From: Rheum nobile | Lineage: Eukaryota > Streptophyta > Magnoliopsida > Caryophyllales > Polygonaceae | Assembly (NCBI GenBank): GCA_027886185.1 | Contig: WOAB01000041.1 | Coordinates: 806,001-870,000 of the forward strand | Direction: 5' to 3' | DNA length: 64,000 bases | Shown: positions 45,501-56,700 of the stretch, piece after piece | How positions within the stretch are numbered: the stretch's first letter is position 1 | Layout of the letters: each line of letters starts with the position of its first letter | Notes under the pieces: generated by a model | The model's input: the letters and a program-made list of their open reading frames with translations, nothing else | Told to the model about the DNA's origin: nothing | The model's database searches: none | Position numbers and translations under genes: made by a program

Positions 45501-45993
45501 GACAGCTCAGAGTCGACAAAAGTCTTATGCAGATCTGAAGCGCAGGAATGTCGAGTTTGAGGTTGGTGACAAAGTGTTTGTCAGAGTATCGCCATCAAAG
45601 GGTGTGTTTAGATTTGATAAGCGTGGGAAGCTTAACCCTCGCTACGTGGGACCATTTGAGATCCTTGATAGAGTGGGGTCTCTAGCGTATCATTTGGCAT
45701 TGTCGCCATCGGCGCATCCAGTGCATAACGTGTTCCACGTATCCTTGTTAAGAAAGTACGTGCCTGATGAGTCTCATGTGCTGAGTCATGAAGACATCGA
45801 GATCCAGACAAATGGTACCTACGAGGAGATACCGATGCGTATTCTCGAACGCCGTGAGAAGCAGTTACGGAACAAGGTGGTACCATTGGTACGAATTTTG
45901 TGGTCCAAGTCAGGAACTGAGGAGGTTACTTGGGAAACCTGAGAGACTGAGGAGGATATGCTTAGACGCTTTCCCGAGCTGTTTTCGGCCTAG
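42531..45993 (+). pseudogene. E4 Pol: protease, RT, RNase H, integrase, chromodomain-like tail
   Basis: Protease: DSGATHSFIS near 42708, GMDWLTRHG near 42922. RT: VKKKDGSF, a TGA at 43405 (CGA in relatives), then YRELNKVTIKNKY, FSKIDLRYGYHQLRI, MPFGLTNAPVVFMDLM and the catalytic FIDDILIYS near 43710; a TAG stands at 43926. RNase H 43932-44590: YSDASKSGLGCVL, FTDHKSLKY, VADALSRK. A short deletion and frameshift lie near 44592. Integrase: FWWPNMKWDV, CLTCQKVK, then D, D, E in MDFFTGLP, VSDRDGRF and QSERTIQ, with TGAs for Trp at about 44926 and 44993. The tail has HNVFHVSLLRKYVPD and EEVTWET, then a TGA, and ends at the TAG at 45991. Confidence 0.92.
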
Positions 45994-46080
45994 TTTCGCG
46001 GTCGAAACCATTTTAAGGGGGTAGTGTTGTAACGCCTCGCTTTTTTTTAGGTTATCCGGCCAAGTTTCGGGTCGAAACTT

Positions 46081-46098
46081 CTTTTAAGGGGGAGGTGA
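46081..46098 (+). other. E4 polypurine tract, preceded by a second tract copy
   Basis: CTTTTAAGGGGGAGGTGA abuts the 3' LTR. A second copy, ATTTTAAGGGGGTAGTG, lies at about 46008-46025 and is followed by TGTAACGCCTCGC, which looks like the first bases of a different LTR. Confidence 0.85.
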
Positions 46099-48389
46099 TG
46101 TAATACTCCTCATTTTAGTAAAGAGTATTTTTGTAATTTTCCAAACTCCCGTACTACTAGTCGAATTATTTTCAGAGGAGTTCGGATTTTCTGTAAAATC
46201 CTTGATCTCCGTAATAATTCCTTGAGTGGTATAAAATACATTCGATGTATTTTCGGGGTTTAGAATATTTGTTCGGATACGAATATATTTAATCCGGGGT
46301 TAAGACCCATACCCATAATTCTTCCCGGACGAAAGAGGGTGAAAGAGGCAGGATTTGGCCTCCACCGTGCCCGCAGTCATACCCACCGCACCTGCGGTCA
46401 GAAATGGCCTTCACCGCACCCGCGCCGTCATCATTACTTTTCTGCTTTGCCGAACTTTGACCGTCGTGCGCCTGAGCTGCTTCGCCCCTGTCGGAGCTGA
46501 GGCGGTTGGGGAGCTGGTTGCTTGAGCTCCTTGCTTGGCCTATATAAGGAGGGGACTTGGAGGAGGAAGCCATCTCAATCTCTCTCTCTCTCTCTCTCTC
46601 AAATCTCTCTCTCGTTCCATTGTCGCCGGATTTGCAAGCTTTCGTCAGAGTTGTCGCCAGAGCTACCATAGGAGGAGGAGGTACCCTCAAGGTGGTGTTT
46701 GGTGACCCAAGGAGTTTGGAAGTCGAAGCCCATCCAGATCGAACCCCGTCGTGTCGATTCCGGTGAGTTTCTTCTCTGTTGTGTCACCGCTGTAGCTCGA
46801 CCGTACCCGCGGTAGAGCCACTGCACCCGCGGTGTGCCTAGGCGCTTGTGGTTGTGGTTTGGGCTTTGTGGTTTTGATCGAGGCTTCGTTCTTTCGATTT
46901 CGTTCGTCTTTCCTTAGATTCGTATATTTTATTATCGAATCTAACTTAGGGTTTCATTACGGGTCGTTCCGTAGGGATCTGAAATCCGAGTTCTGTCCTC
47001 GTTCCGGACCCGGAAACCCGTTGTCTTTGAGCTTCGTTGAGCTTCGTCTAATCTAAGGCAAGTGGCGGTTCGCTCTTGCTTATCATTCCATATTTCTATT
47101 AATTATCAATTGTTTAATTGTTAATTAAATTGGGATGAAATACTGGTTTCGTTGGGAACAGTTTTCTTAAAATGATACGATTAAAATGAATATTATAATA
47201 GGTTGTATATATTGCTAGAAACAACGCTGTTATATCTGTTATTACCGTGATGGTATTGTTGTGGATTTTTATGCAAACTTGAAATATAGTTAGCAGTGGA
47301 TTTTATGTGCACTTGAGATATAGTTAGCACGAGTATTCGTAGGAACGCTGCTTACCTTGAGAGGTAGCCGTTTCTTTATAACCCGGTGGATTGGATGTTC
47401 AAGCCCTAACACCATTTCTCTAGTCATGACTATCCCCTATCCGAATATAGGGGAGGTGCGCTTAGCCGGCGTCAAACCTTTAGGGATTTATTCCCGACTA
47501 TATATCTCGATATCCTGAGGGATGAGATGATTATGATAAATGCTTATAACGTGAATATACGTTTTGGAATTAAATAAGATAAGTGTCGTTATGCACATAA
47601 TTAATGAACCTTAGGGTGAGAAGTACAACTTGGAAACTCGTTCGGGACTTCGATTAGAGTAACTCCACCTTCCAAATCTGAATTCGCATTGTGCGGTGAG
47701 GTTGGTCGTGGACCCAAATAGTCAAGTCAGTTTTAAAACGCTTGTGTGAATTATAATGTTCCCAAACATTGTCATACTTTCCGATAAGACTCAATTCGTT
47801 GGAGTCTTCTCTTCATATGTGTCCTTAAGACTCAATCTTTCAAAGTCTTCTCTTGATCATACCTTTTCGTACTTTTCAGTAGGAGTATGGTGGTTGACTA
47901 TCTTCATCGACTTTTATTCGAGAAGCGATGAGTCTAACCTAATACGACTACTTAGAACCTTTCTGTTTTACCCTTGCATAGTCTTTCATTAGACTAACCA
48001 ACCGGTTATATTCCTTTGCATGGTTGGCTGGTGTCATCCGTCTCATACGGCACATCAGATAAACGTTCGTTCCATGAAGGCTAGAAACGACAAGGAAGGC
48101 AGATGGAATTTTAAAGAGTTTTATCAGGTTGAGATCCTAGGCGTGTGATCGCTAGATCAAGACTTTTGTGTCATTGATTTTAAAAAGACGTCCGCTGTAA
48201 TATATTTTGGTTGTATTTGGATTATGGATGTAATTTCGAAACTTTGATTTAATCCAATACTATGACATTTCGTATTATAAATGTTGTTTTATGATTTGTA
48301 TAAACTGGTTAAGCCTTGGGTGGCTTCGGATGTGGAATTTGAGGTCACTGGCGGTGATACCTTTCAAGGATATATTTGGGGGTGTTATA
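46099..48389 (+). repeat. E4 3' LTR
   Basis: 2291 bp, closely matching 37727-40021. The TATA box is at 46551-46559 and the shared LTR block at about 47965-48058. The last bases are TGTTATA in place of TGTTACA. Confidence 0.92.
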
Positions 48390-48811
48390 GAAAACCCGAC
48401 CCGACCCGACCCGAAAGGACCCGAACCCGACCCGAACGTCACTGGGTCAAGAAGGACCCGAACCCGAAGGACCCGAACCCGAACCCAAACCCGACCCGAC
48501 TCGACCTGAACGCAAATCCGAGCTCGCGGGTCCCCTTTACTTTGTATATTTTATTTCATTTATATTAAATATTTTAATATACTTTATTAAATAATAATAT
48601 AATATTAATTATATTATTATAATTATTTTATTAAAGTTAAAAATCATAATAATAATCATAAAAAAGGGCATGTTTGACCCGCTGGGTCAACCCGAACCCG
48701 ACCCGCCCGACCCAAAACTTTTATCAACCCGATCGACCCGAACCCGATTTGACCTGAATCCGACATGACCCAAACCCGAACCCGACCCGCCCGACCCAGT
48801 TGACATGTCTA

Positions 48812-49792
48812 GTTTTAAGAGATAACAATGTCATTAGGTTAAGAAACTAACTTTATAGATAATTATTTTATTAAGTTAAATATATAAGGTTTAAAAGTAT
48901 AAAATATAAGGTTTGATAATAAGTGTTTTTCAAATTTCTACAAGCTTCGATTCCGTTACGTAATCCTTACGTTCATTCGTAAGAACCCCTCTATATTATT
49001 GGAATATGTCAAGTTGGGTATTGACATTATCTGCTCCCTTTGCTCGAATTCACGAGCATTGTCTCGAGAGTTTAATATTGTAAGGATTTCTTGCTATAAG
49101 GAAATAAGCGTGTTTATTTAATGCTCTATGGAGTATGAGGTTTATTCCTCATGTATATACTTCGAGCATTAGATGTGGTAAAATTGTGTAGTGAGCTAAT
49201 ATAAAGCTCAAAGTACTTAATTATGAGTCTTATAATGTATTCATTTAAGTGAATAAATTTATAAGAGATGTATTTTCATAAGGAGTTGCTTTTCTCTAAA
49301 ATAATCGTACTCTAATATGATCTTGAGTAAACTTTAAAAGTTAAGAGTTATAATTATGTGGTTATAAGCAAGTGTGTCCATTGTGAGACTAGTAGTTTAA
49401 AGCTTTTGGAGGAGCTAAGTGTGTGGAATTATTATGTAGGAAAACCTATTTAAGGTTTCATTATGAGGCTTTCTTAAGGAAATGATATAATGATATGAGA
49501 AGTATTAAGACAATTTAGTCTTGAGTAAATACTAATTTCGGTAAAGCAAAAGGTTTGCTTAATTTGGGATGATAAATCATGTGAGGACAATTAAGTGTTT
49601 AAGGATTTATGAGTGAATAACAAATTCAGTCGGTAAAAGTTTGTTTTAATTTATGTGGATTAACAGTACCGGATAACGTAAGTGTATGGATTTCTATCAA
49701 CTAGACTTGATGAAAAAGTGACCTATGTCTAAAAAGGTGATCTTATGAAACATTTGGGTAAATAAAGTGATTGATCATAATCGTATTAAATG
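48812..49792 (+). other. Element X internal region, non-coding
   Basis: It has stops in all frames. It resembles E2 leader sequence at its start and E2's post-gag region at 49560-49790. No gag or pol motif is found. Confidence 0.6.
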
Positions 49793-51816
49793 GAGTTATG
49801 ATGGACGAACTCAACGGATCGTTTGGATGAGGCCGAAATGAATTTCTTCAAAATTAGATCGGTTTGGCTTGAATTGAGAGGAATGGTTTGCGGGATTATG
49901 TTGAGGTCATTGAAGGATTCAAAATCCCTATAAATACCCCTTCGATTTATCCCCCAACACATCCAATTTGAATCGAAATCCCTCAAGAACCCTAAACCCA
50001 AGTTCGGTTGTTCTTATGTAAAATCAGAGCTCGTTAGAGCTTCGTTATTGTAATTGGTGGTACCCATAGCTTCGTCTAGTTGTCCTCTATCAAAGCCCTC
50101 TCCTTCCACCGTTAGAGAACCACCTTCGGGCCGCCAATTTCGCGGGAAACCGCAAGCAGCCCTCCACGCGACCGTTTGGGTATTATTTCGGATTTTTGGT
50201 CCGATTTTCACTTTATTTTATTTTATTTGATTATTATTTGGATTAAATAAGGTTAATTAAATTAATCTTAATTACTAAATAACAAGATGGAATTAATTTT
50301 ATCTTATTAAAATTAAAATTAAAATAATTAAAATTACTTTGGGTATTATCTTAGACTATGAATGGTTAAAATATTAACTTTTCATTTGGATAATATTTTG
50401 GAGTAAAATTTCTGGACTTTATAAATAAATTATGAGATTTATTTATTCATGAAAAGATTATTTAGAATATACGACTAATTAATTTTTTATCGTATAAATA
50501 ATCGTTTAATCGAAAAGCCTTGAAATTGATTTATTTATGAGTAAATAAATTCAATTAAAAACCAAGACTTTGTATCCTTCAAGTATTGATATTGAATAAA
50601 TGATCTAATATGAATTATTCTTTATGTATAACTTGGGTACATCTCGGATTGACATTTGGAACGGGAATAAAGCAGGGAGCCGATTTGCTTTTCGAAAGCA
50701 ACCATCTCCGAAATACCGTTCAACCTTCGTTGTGATTCAATGCAAGTGGCGGTTTACTCTTGCTAATTAATTCCATATTCTTCTTAATTGATAATTAATC
50801 TATTGTCTTAATTAAGTTGGGATAAATATTCTTAATTTCTCGTTTGGAAACTTGTGTGTATAAAATGTTGTGTAAAATGAACCTTTTTATTAGGTTGTAT
50901 ATATGCTAGCTATAACCCTTATTTATATAAATAGTATTATTATAGGGTGGTAGATGTTAATTGGTGTGGATTGTTGTGCTTTGGCGTGGATAATAATTGC
51001 TAGTTAGCACGAGTATTCGTAGGAACATTATTACCTTGCGAGGTTTAGCTGTTTCTTTAGAACTTGGTATTAGTAGGATAATTGCCATAATACTTTTGGT
51101 CATGACCTACCCTTATTTTATATAAGTGGTGGTGCACTTAGCTAGTGCCGAAATTCAGGATTCGTCCCATTCTAAATCTCATTGTGAGATCGGTTGTGGA
51201 TAATGATAAAAGTCTTAACGTTAATGTACGTTTTGGAATTAAATAAGATAAGTGTCATGTGACACATAATTAATATACCCTCGGGCGAGGAGTACAACGT
51301 GGAAACCACCCGATCTCTTGTCTAAAGTAAGTCCCCTTTCCAATTTGGATTCGCATTATGCGGTGAGGTTGGTCGAGGACCCAAATATTCAACGAGATGT
51401 TTTTAAGACTTTATGTGTGATAATATAGTGTTCCCAAACAAATTCATGTAATTTCCCATAAGACTCCATTCATTTGAGTCTTTTCTTTAATCATACATCT
51501 TCATTCTTTTCGGTAGAAGTCTATAGTCATATACCATTTATCGAGTTTTATTCGGAAAACAAGGATAGTGATTATATACGACTACGATAACCAATCTGTT
51601 TTCACCCTTGCATAGTCTTTCATTAGACTAACCAACCATTTATATTCCTTGCATGGTTGGCTGATGTCATCTGTTCTATACGGCAACATCAGAGGTTGGT
51701 CCCCGACTATTTGAAGTAACCGGTTGAAGACGAAGGCTTGCAGTTGAATGTTGCGTCTTAAGTAGTGATACTTTATAGGTGTGTGTGTTTTGAAGTAAGT
51801 GTATTACTTATATAAA
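49793..51816 (+). repeat. Element X 3' LTR, truncated at both sides
   Basis: It corresponds to the 5' LTR from about 36525 onward, so about 820 bp of its left end are missing. It keeps 1.5 kb that the 5' LTR lost. TATAAATA is at 49929-49936 and the shared LTR block at 51598-51693. It is interrupted at 51816/51817 by the Helitron; the last ~280 bp of the LTR are not found in the window. Confidence 0.78.
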
Positions 51817-51843
51817 CTAGGTGGAATGCCCCGTGCTTCGCAC
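51817..51843 (-). other. Helitron 3' terminal hairpin and CTAG end
   Basis: A perfect 8 bp stem CCCCGTGC/GCACGGGG with a 3-base loop, 8 bases before CTAG. Confidence 0.85.
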
Positions 51844-52466
51844 GGGGAAGATGAAGGCTTAAAAAGGTCGTATTTCTTCCTTGTAGTGCTGCTATGGTAG
51901 ACGTTAGAAGAGGAAAATAAAGAACCACATAAAATTTCAATATATGTATGTATGTATACCAGATGCAGCCAAAAGAGCATTTGTTTTTCACAGCAATTTG
52001 GATCAACACCTTGATAAAGCAACGGTCCAAAAAAACAATGATTAAATTTAAACAATAAAAAGGGTGAATAACTTGCTGAGAAGTTCCTTGAGTGCAAAGC
52101 TATCACATATTTTAATGGATTCGCTTAGGCCCTGCAAAACGATTCCTACTACGGTAAACAAGTTCGAAGGAATTACTATTATGAACTGCCTCAGCCTTTT
52201 GAAATGAATGAACTTGCAAGTCAATATGTTGTATTTACCCGGTCATTTCGTAATTGCCATGAATTTTATCCAAGCCACTGGATTAACCAGAGTTGGACTT
52301 TTAACTGAAAAGAAACATAATATTGGCATGCTAAAAAATGACTCATATCCTTAGAGATACCATAAGTGCATGACAGATATATGAATAAAAGAAAATGCTT
52401 GAATTTTTGCATTTCAGATGAGTCTGTTAACTAACTGTTGCCTAATTATTGAATATATAAATGCAG
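51844..52466. other. Helitron interior with unidentified exon-like pieces
   Basis: On the minus strand 52132-52065 gives GLSESIKICDSFALKELLSK preceded by TTTTGCAG, which looks like a captured exon. I do not recognise the gene. The rest is AT-rich. The part just before 52467 is probably haspin intron. Confidence 0.35.
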
Positions 52467-52528
52467 GTAACAACTGCCCTAGCTGTAGCTGAAGCAACAT
52501 TTGAATTTGAACACCGAGATCTGCATTG
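52467..52528 (+). pseudogene. Haspin kinase exon fragment
   Basis: A 62 bp exon bounded by ATGCAG and GTTTGT gives VTTALAVAEATFEFEHRDLHW. This is the catalytic-loop exon of plant haspin (histone H3 Thr3 kinase), including the HRD motif. Only this exon of the gene is present; the match is short but very characteristic, with introns apparently retained on both sides. It is a captured genomic fragment, not a gene. Confidence 0.8.
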
Positions 52529-52620
52529 GTTTGTATCTCTTAAACTATTAAGTGAATAACTTTGGTCCTGACTTTTCCCTGTAATTCATCATATATACTT
52601 GTCTATCTTATTTTTATCAA

Positions 52621-52811
52621 GCGAGACTATCGCGGGAGCTGGGCTTGCAGCCGCGCCAGGTGGCCGTGTGGTTCCAGACCGCCACGCCCGTTGGAAGGCC
52701 AAGCAGCTCGAGCGCCTCTACGACTCCCTCAAGCTCCAGTTTGACGTCGTCTCCCGCGAGAGGCGCACGCTCCAGGACGAGGTCGTCAAGCTCATGGCCA
52801 TGCTCACCACC
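52621..52811 (+). pseudogene. HD-Zip class I homeodomain fragment, split by E5
   Basis: Reads ARLSRELGLQPRQVAVWFQ, then after a one-base deletion (FQNRRARW is broken) RWKAKQLERLYDSLKLQFDVVSRERRTLQDEVVKLMAMLTT. This is helix 3 of the homeodomain plus the leucine zipper of an HD-Zip I transcription factor. It begins at a plausible exon boundary (TTATCAAG). GC content is much higher than in the flanks. E5 sits after the codons for LTT; the sequence resumes at 60940 with its TSD ccacc. Confidence 0.85.
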
Positions 52812-53726
52812 TGATGTGTCCTTGCCTCCGATGACAAGCCTTTGGGATCTAGTCCTGGTTGGGAAGTCACGCAGCGAACTCGTCTCGTTGATGGGGAGGG
52901 TCGCGAACGGAAGAACGCGATGATTGGTGGTGATGGAAATGATGGTGATCACGGTGGTGACGCGGTGGAAGCGATTGATGGAAAGATGATAGCGGTGGCG
53001 GAAGTGATTTGATGAAGGGATATAAGACTTGAAAGAATAAGTCTTTGGGTGTCGTAGCGTCGACTGCGGGTGAAGGTGATGCGAAGATAGATTGGCTAGA
53101 GAAGATCAAGCAGTTTGCCATAGCATCAGCGGTAGAGGGAATGGGGATGAGAGGGATATGGGTGACGTCCGATCAAGGGAATGAGGATTTAACACTCGAC
53201 TTTAAACCTTGAACTTTAACTTGAACGTGAGAAATAACAATAACAAAGTAGGGTATAAATAGGGAGAGGTGAGACGTCGGATGGGCCGAGTTGAACCTCA
53301 TGGGCTAGCCCATGCAAGTATGCAAAAGGCACAAACCCTAAAAGATAGAATGACTGAAAGGAAACTATCTAAAACGCTGTAAATAACGAAACTATCTAAA
53401 GCAGACTAGAAATACCAAATATAGATAATGTCTCAAAAAGAACACGTGAAACTCATGAACGCGTTGAAGGCTTTGACGTGATCATTACGTGAGACGACGA
53501 AGTGTCACAGTCTTCAGAAGAATGCGTTCTTTCACTCTCGATGGTGGCGAGGACGACGAGTCTTGGATTGTCGTCTGGGCTTCCTTGGCTGGCGACGGTG
53601 CGTGCGATGAGAGACGCGACGGCGGCGGCGATGGCCTTGGACCTAGACGTTGTCACTGGACCTTCTGAGCGTAGGCTCATGGCTTCTTCCTCGTCTTGGG
53701 CCATCATGGGAGGCAGGGTCACATCA
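52812..53726 (-). repeat. E5 3' LTR
   Basis: 915 bp, bounded by TG (plus) and CA. The C-terminal end of the polyprotein (53726-53453) is encoded inside it. Confidence 0.92.
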
Positions 53727-56700
53727 CCCTCCCCCACTTGGCTGTGAAGCGTCCTCGCTTCACCATCATCAAACTCTAGCTCAACAGATGGTGTTAAGTC
53801 CGCGATGTTGAAGGACGCATGAACTCCGAAATCTAGTGGGAGCTCGAGTTGATATGCATTGTCCTCTATGGCTTTGACCACGCGGAAGGGACCATCTCCA
53901 CGCGGTGCCAATTTATGCTTTCTCCGCGATGGGAACCTCTCCTTTCGCAGATGCACCCAGACAAGGTCTCCGGGGGCAAAGACGACGCGGCGGCGGCCTG
54001 AATTCTTCTATGAGGCATACTGCGCGGCCCTCCTCTCCAGCTGTTCCCGGGTTCGTTGATGAAGCTCCTGGACTTGCTCAGCACGATTAGAGGCTGAGAC
54101 ATGCACTGGGTCTCAGAGAGGATGCGACGACAAATCCAGTGGTGTCAAGGGGTTGATGCCATACACCACTTCGAATGGTGTCAACTTGGTCGTTGTGTGC
54201 CTGCATCTATTATAACAAAACTCGACAATTGATAGTAAGTCCTCCCAACGCTTAGGGTTGGGTTTTAGCATCGTGTGAAGGAGGGCTCCTAGAGTTCTAT
54301 TTGTGACCTCCGTTTGGCCATTGGTTTGGGGGTGGTAGCTAGTCGAGAATAGGAGTTTGGTTCCTAGCTTTCCCCAAAGAGTTCTCCAAAAATGACCAAT
54401 GAACTTAGAATCCCTATCACTAACTATGGTACGCGGGACTCCATGAAGACGGACCACATGCTCAAAGAATAGATCAGCAATCTCACTAGCACTATGGGTA
54501 GTCTTACAAGCAATAAAATGTGTCATCTTAGAAAACCTATCTACGACCACAAAAATGGAGTCTTTACCTCGTCTAGAGAGGGGCAAACCCGTGATGAAAT
54601 CCATAGACAAATCTTCCCAAGGGGCACTCGGAATGGGCAAGGGAGTGTAGAGGCCGTGAGGACTAGACTTAGCTTTGGCTCTCTGGCAAGTCACACAACT
54701 TCTACAAAACCTAGTCACTTGGTGAGTCATCTTAGGCCAAAAGAAGTGTTCTCTAAGCGCGTCTAAGGTTTTCCTAATCCCAAAATGTCCACGACTTGCG
54801 TGTGCTTCCTCAATCAATAGGAGCCTAATGGAGGATGTAGGAATGCATAGATGACTAGCCTTGTACAAATAATCCTCAGAAAGGTAAAAGGTCTCAAACT
54901 CACGCGATCTCAGGCAATGCTCAAGAATAGGGGCAAAGAAAGGGTCACTAGCATATAAATCCTTAATTAAGGCAAAACTCAAAATTTTAGTTTGCACATG
55001 AGTCAAGAAAACATACATGCGAGATAACGCGTCAGCAACGATGTTATCTTTTCCTTTCTTGTGAACAACGACATAAGGAAATGTCTCCAGAAACTCCACC
55101 CAGCGAGCATGGCGGCGATTGAGGTGAGCCTGACTCTTCAAGTATCTCAATGCGGCGTGGTCGCTGTGGATGACAAATTCACGCGGCCAAAGGTAATGCT
55201 GCCATGTCTTCAGCACGCGTACTAAGGCATAAAGCTCTTTGTCATAGGTGGGGTAATTGAGTGTGGCTCCTGTGAGCTTCTCACTGAAGTAGGCAATCGG
55301 CCTCTTCTCTTGGTGTAGCACACCACCACTGCCTATGTCTGAGGCATCACACTCCACTTCGAAGTGTTTGGTGAAATCTGGAAGCTGGAGCAAAGGCGCT
55401 TGGCATAACGCGTTCTTCAAGGCGGAGAAGGCGCGTTCATGGGACTCAAGCCACAAAATTGTGCTTCCTTTCTTGGTGAGCTCATGTAGTGGCACGACAA
55501 TGGAGGAGAAATCACGTACAAAACGCCGATAAAAGCCCGCGAGACCTAGAAAGCTTCGCACCTGTGTCGGTGTGGTAGGCGTGGGCCAATCCTTGATGGC
55601 CGCGATCTTTTCATTATCAACGCATAAACCATCGCTACTCACAATGTAGCCCATAAAGTTGGTGGACTCGGAGCAAAATGAGCACTTTGCCAGATTGGCA
55701 AACATGCGCTCTTGTCGAAGGCATTCGAGCACTTGGCGAAGGTGATCGACATGGTCTTCTAGGCTCCGGGAATACACAAGGATGTCATCGAAATAAACGA
55801 CAACAAACTTGCCAAGGAAAGATCTCAACATGTGGTTCATCATGCGCATGAAGGTGCTGGGCGCGTTCGTGAGCCCAAATGGCATGACAAGCCACTCATA
55901 GAGCCCATACTTTGTCTTGAACGCTGTTTTCTACTCATCACCTTCTTTCATTCTGATCTGGTGATAACCACTCTTCAAATCAATTTTGGAGAAGAGTGTC
56001 GTGCCATGAAGTTCATCAAGCATATCATCAAGGCGGGGAATAGGGTGCCTATACTTGACTGTGATATGGTTTATGGCATGACAATCAACACACATTCTCC
56101 AGGTGCCATCCTTCTTGGGCACAAGGATCACAAGCACAACACAAGGGGAAAGAGATTCCCTTACGTATCCGCGATCCAACAATTCATGGACTTGGCGCTG
56201 TAATTCTTTGGTCTCTTTTGGACCAGCTCTATACGCAACATGGTTGGGCAAAGAAGCACCTGGCACAAGGTCAATTTGGTGCTCAATGCCTCTCAGGGGA
56301 GGTAATCCTTGTGGCAACTCATCGGGGAATACGTCGGTGAACGCGGCAAGCAAGTTCGCGATCTTTGGTGGCAAAGGCGCGTTTGTCGACGATTCAGGGA
56401 TGCATGGGGTTGGCACAAGCAGAAAGCATGGAGTCTTCCCAGTCAAACAAGCAGTGAGGTCACTGGGCCATGCCAAAAGAACGCGTTGCTCACATGTGCC
56501 TTGCAAAGGATGAGCTGAGGGCAACAAATCGTCTAGCTGTGGGGCACGCGGTGTCCTAGTGGTGGCATTGTGTTTCTTCTTGCCATTGACTGGAGAAGGC
56601 AAAGTGTGACCAGATTTGGACGTAGTGGACGCGGTCTCTATGGCCTTCTGGCGATCGCGTTCTACCTGGTCCTGCAAGATCTCATGGGGAGACATTGGAT

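Larger units (their letters stand above)
37727..48389 (+). mobile_element. E4: Ty3 chromovirus-like LTR retrotransposon, 10.7 kb, near full length
   Basis: LTRs are at 37727-40021 and 46099-48389, starting TGTAATAC and ending GGGGGTGTTACA (3' LTR: TGTTATA, a point change). The TSD gaaaa is at 37722-37726 and 48390-48394. Gene order is extra acidic ORF, gag, protease, RT, RNase H, integrase, chromodomain-like tail. Proteins are closely similar to those of E3, and the LTR start resembles E2. All catalytic motifs are present, but stops and a small deletion interrupt gag and pol. Confidence 0.94.
37695..48811. mobile_element. MITE with GACCTGTCAA ends, split by E4
   Basis: The left part is 37697-37726 and the right part 48390-48809. 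The ends GACCTGTCAA and TTGACATGTC are inverted (one mismatch) and are flanked by TA (37695-37696 and 48810-48811). The interior is rich in ACCCGACCCG / CGGGTCGGGT repeats around an AT-rich centre. It inserted into the leader of element X, whose sequence resumes at 48812. Confidence 0.75.
35702..51816 (+). mobile_element. Element X: damaged LTR retrotransposon hosting MITE, E4 and a Helitron
   Basis: The 5' LTR (35702-37392) starts TGTAATATCCC and ends GGGGTATTACA. The iMet primer binding site (37397-37408) follows. The internal leader continues at 37409-37694 and, after the MITE/E4 insert, at 48812-49790. It then joins directly to the middle of the 3' LTR (49793-51816), which is itself cut by a Helitron. 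The internal sequence is similar to non-coding parts of E2 (about 5930-6050 and 8520-8750) and shows no gag or pol. X is therefore a relative of E2's non-autonomous family. Confidence 0.8.
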
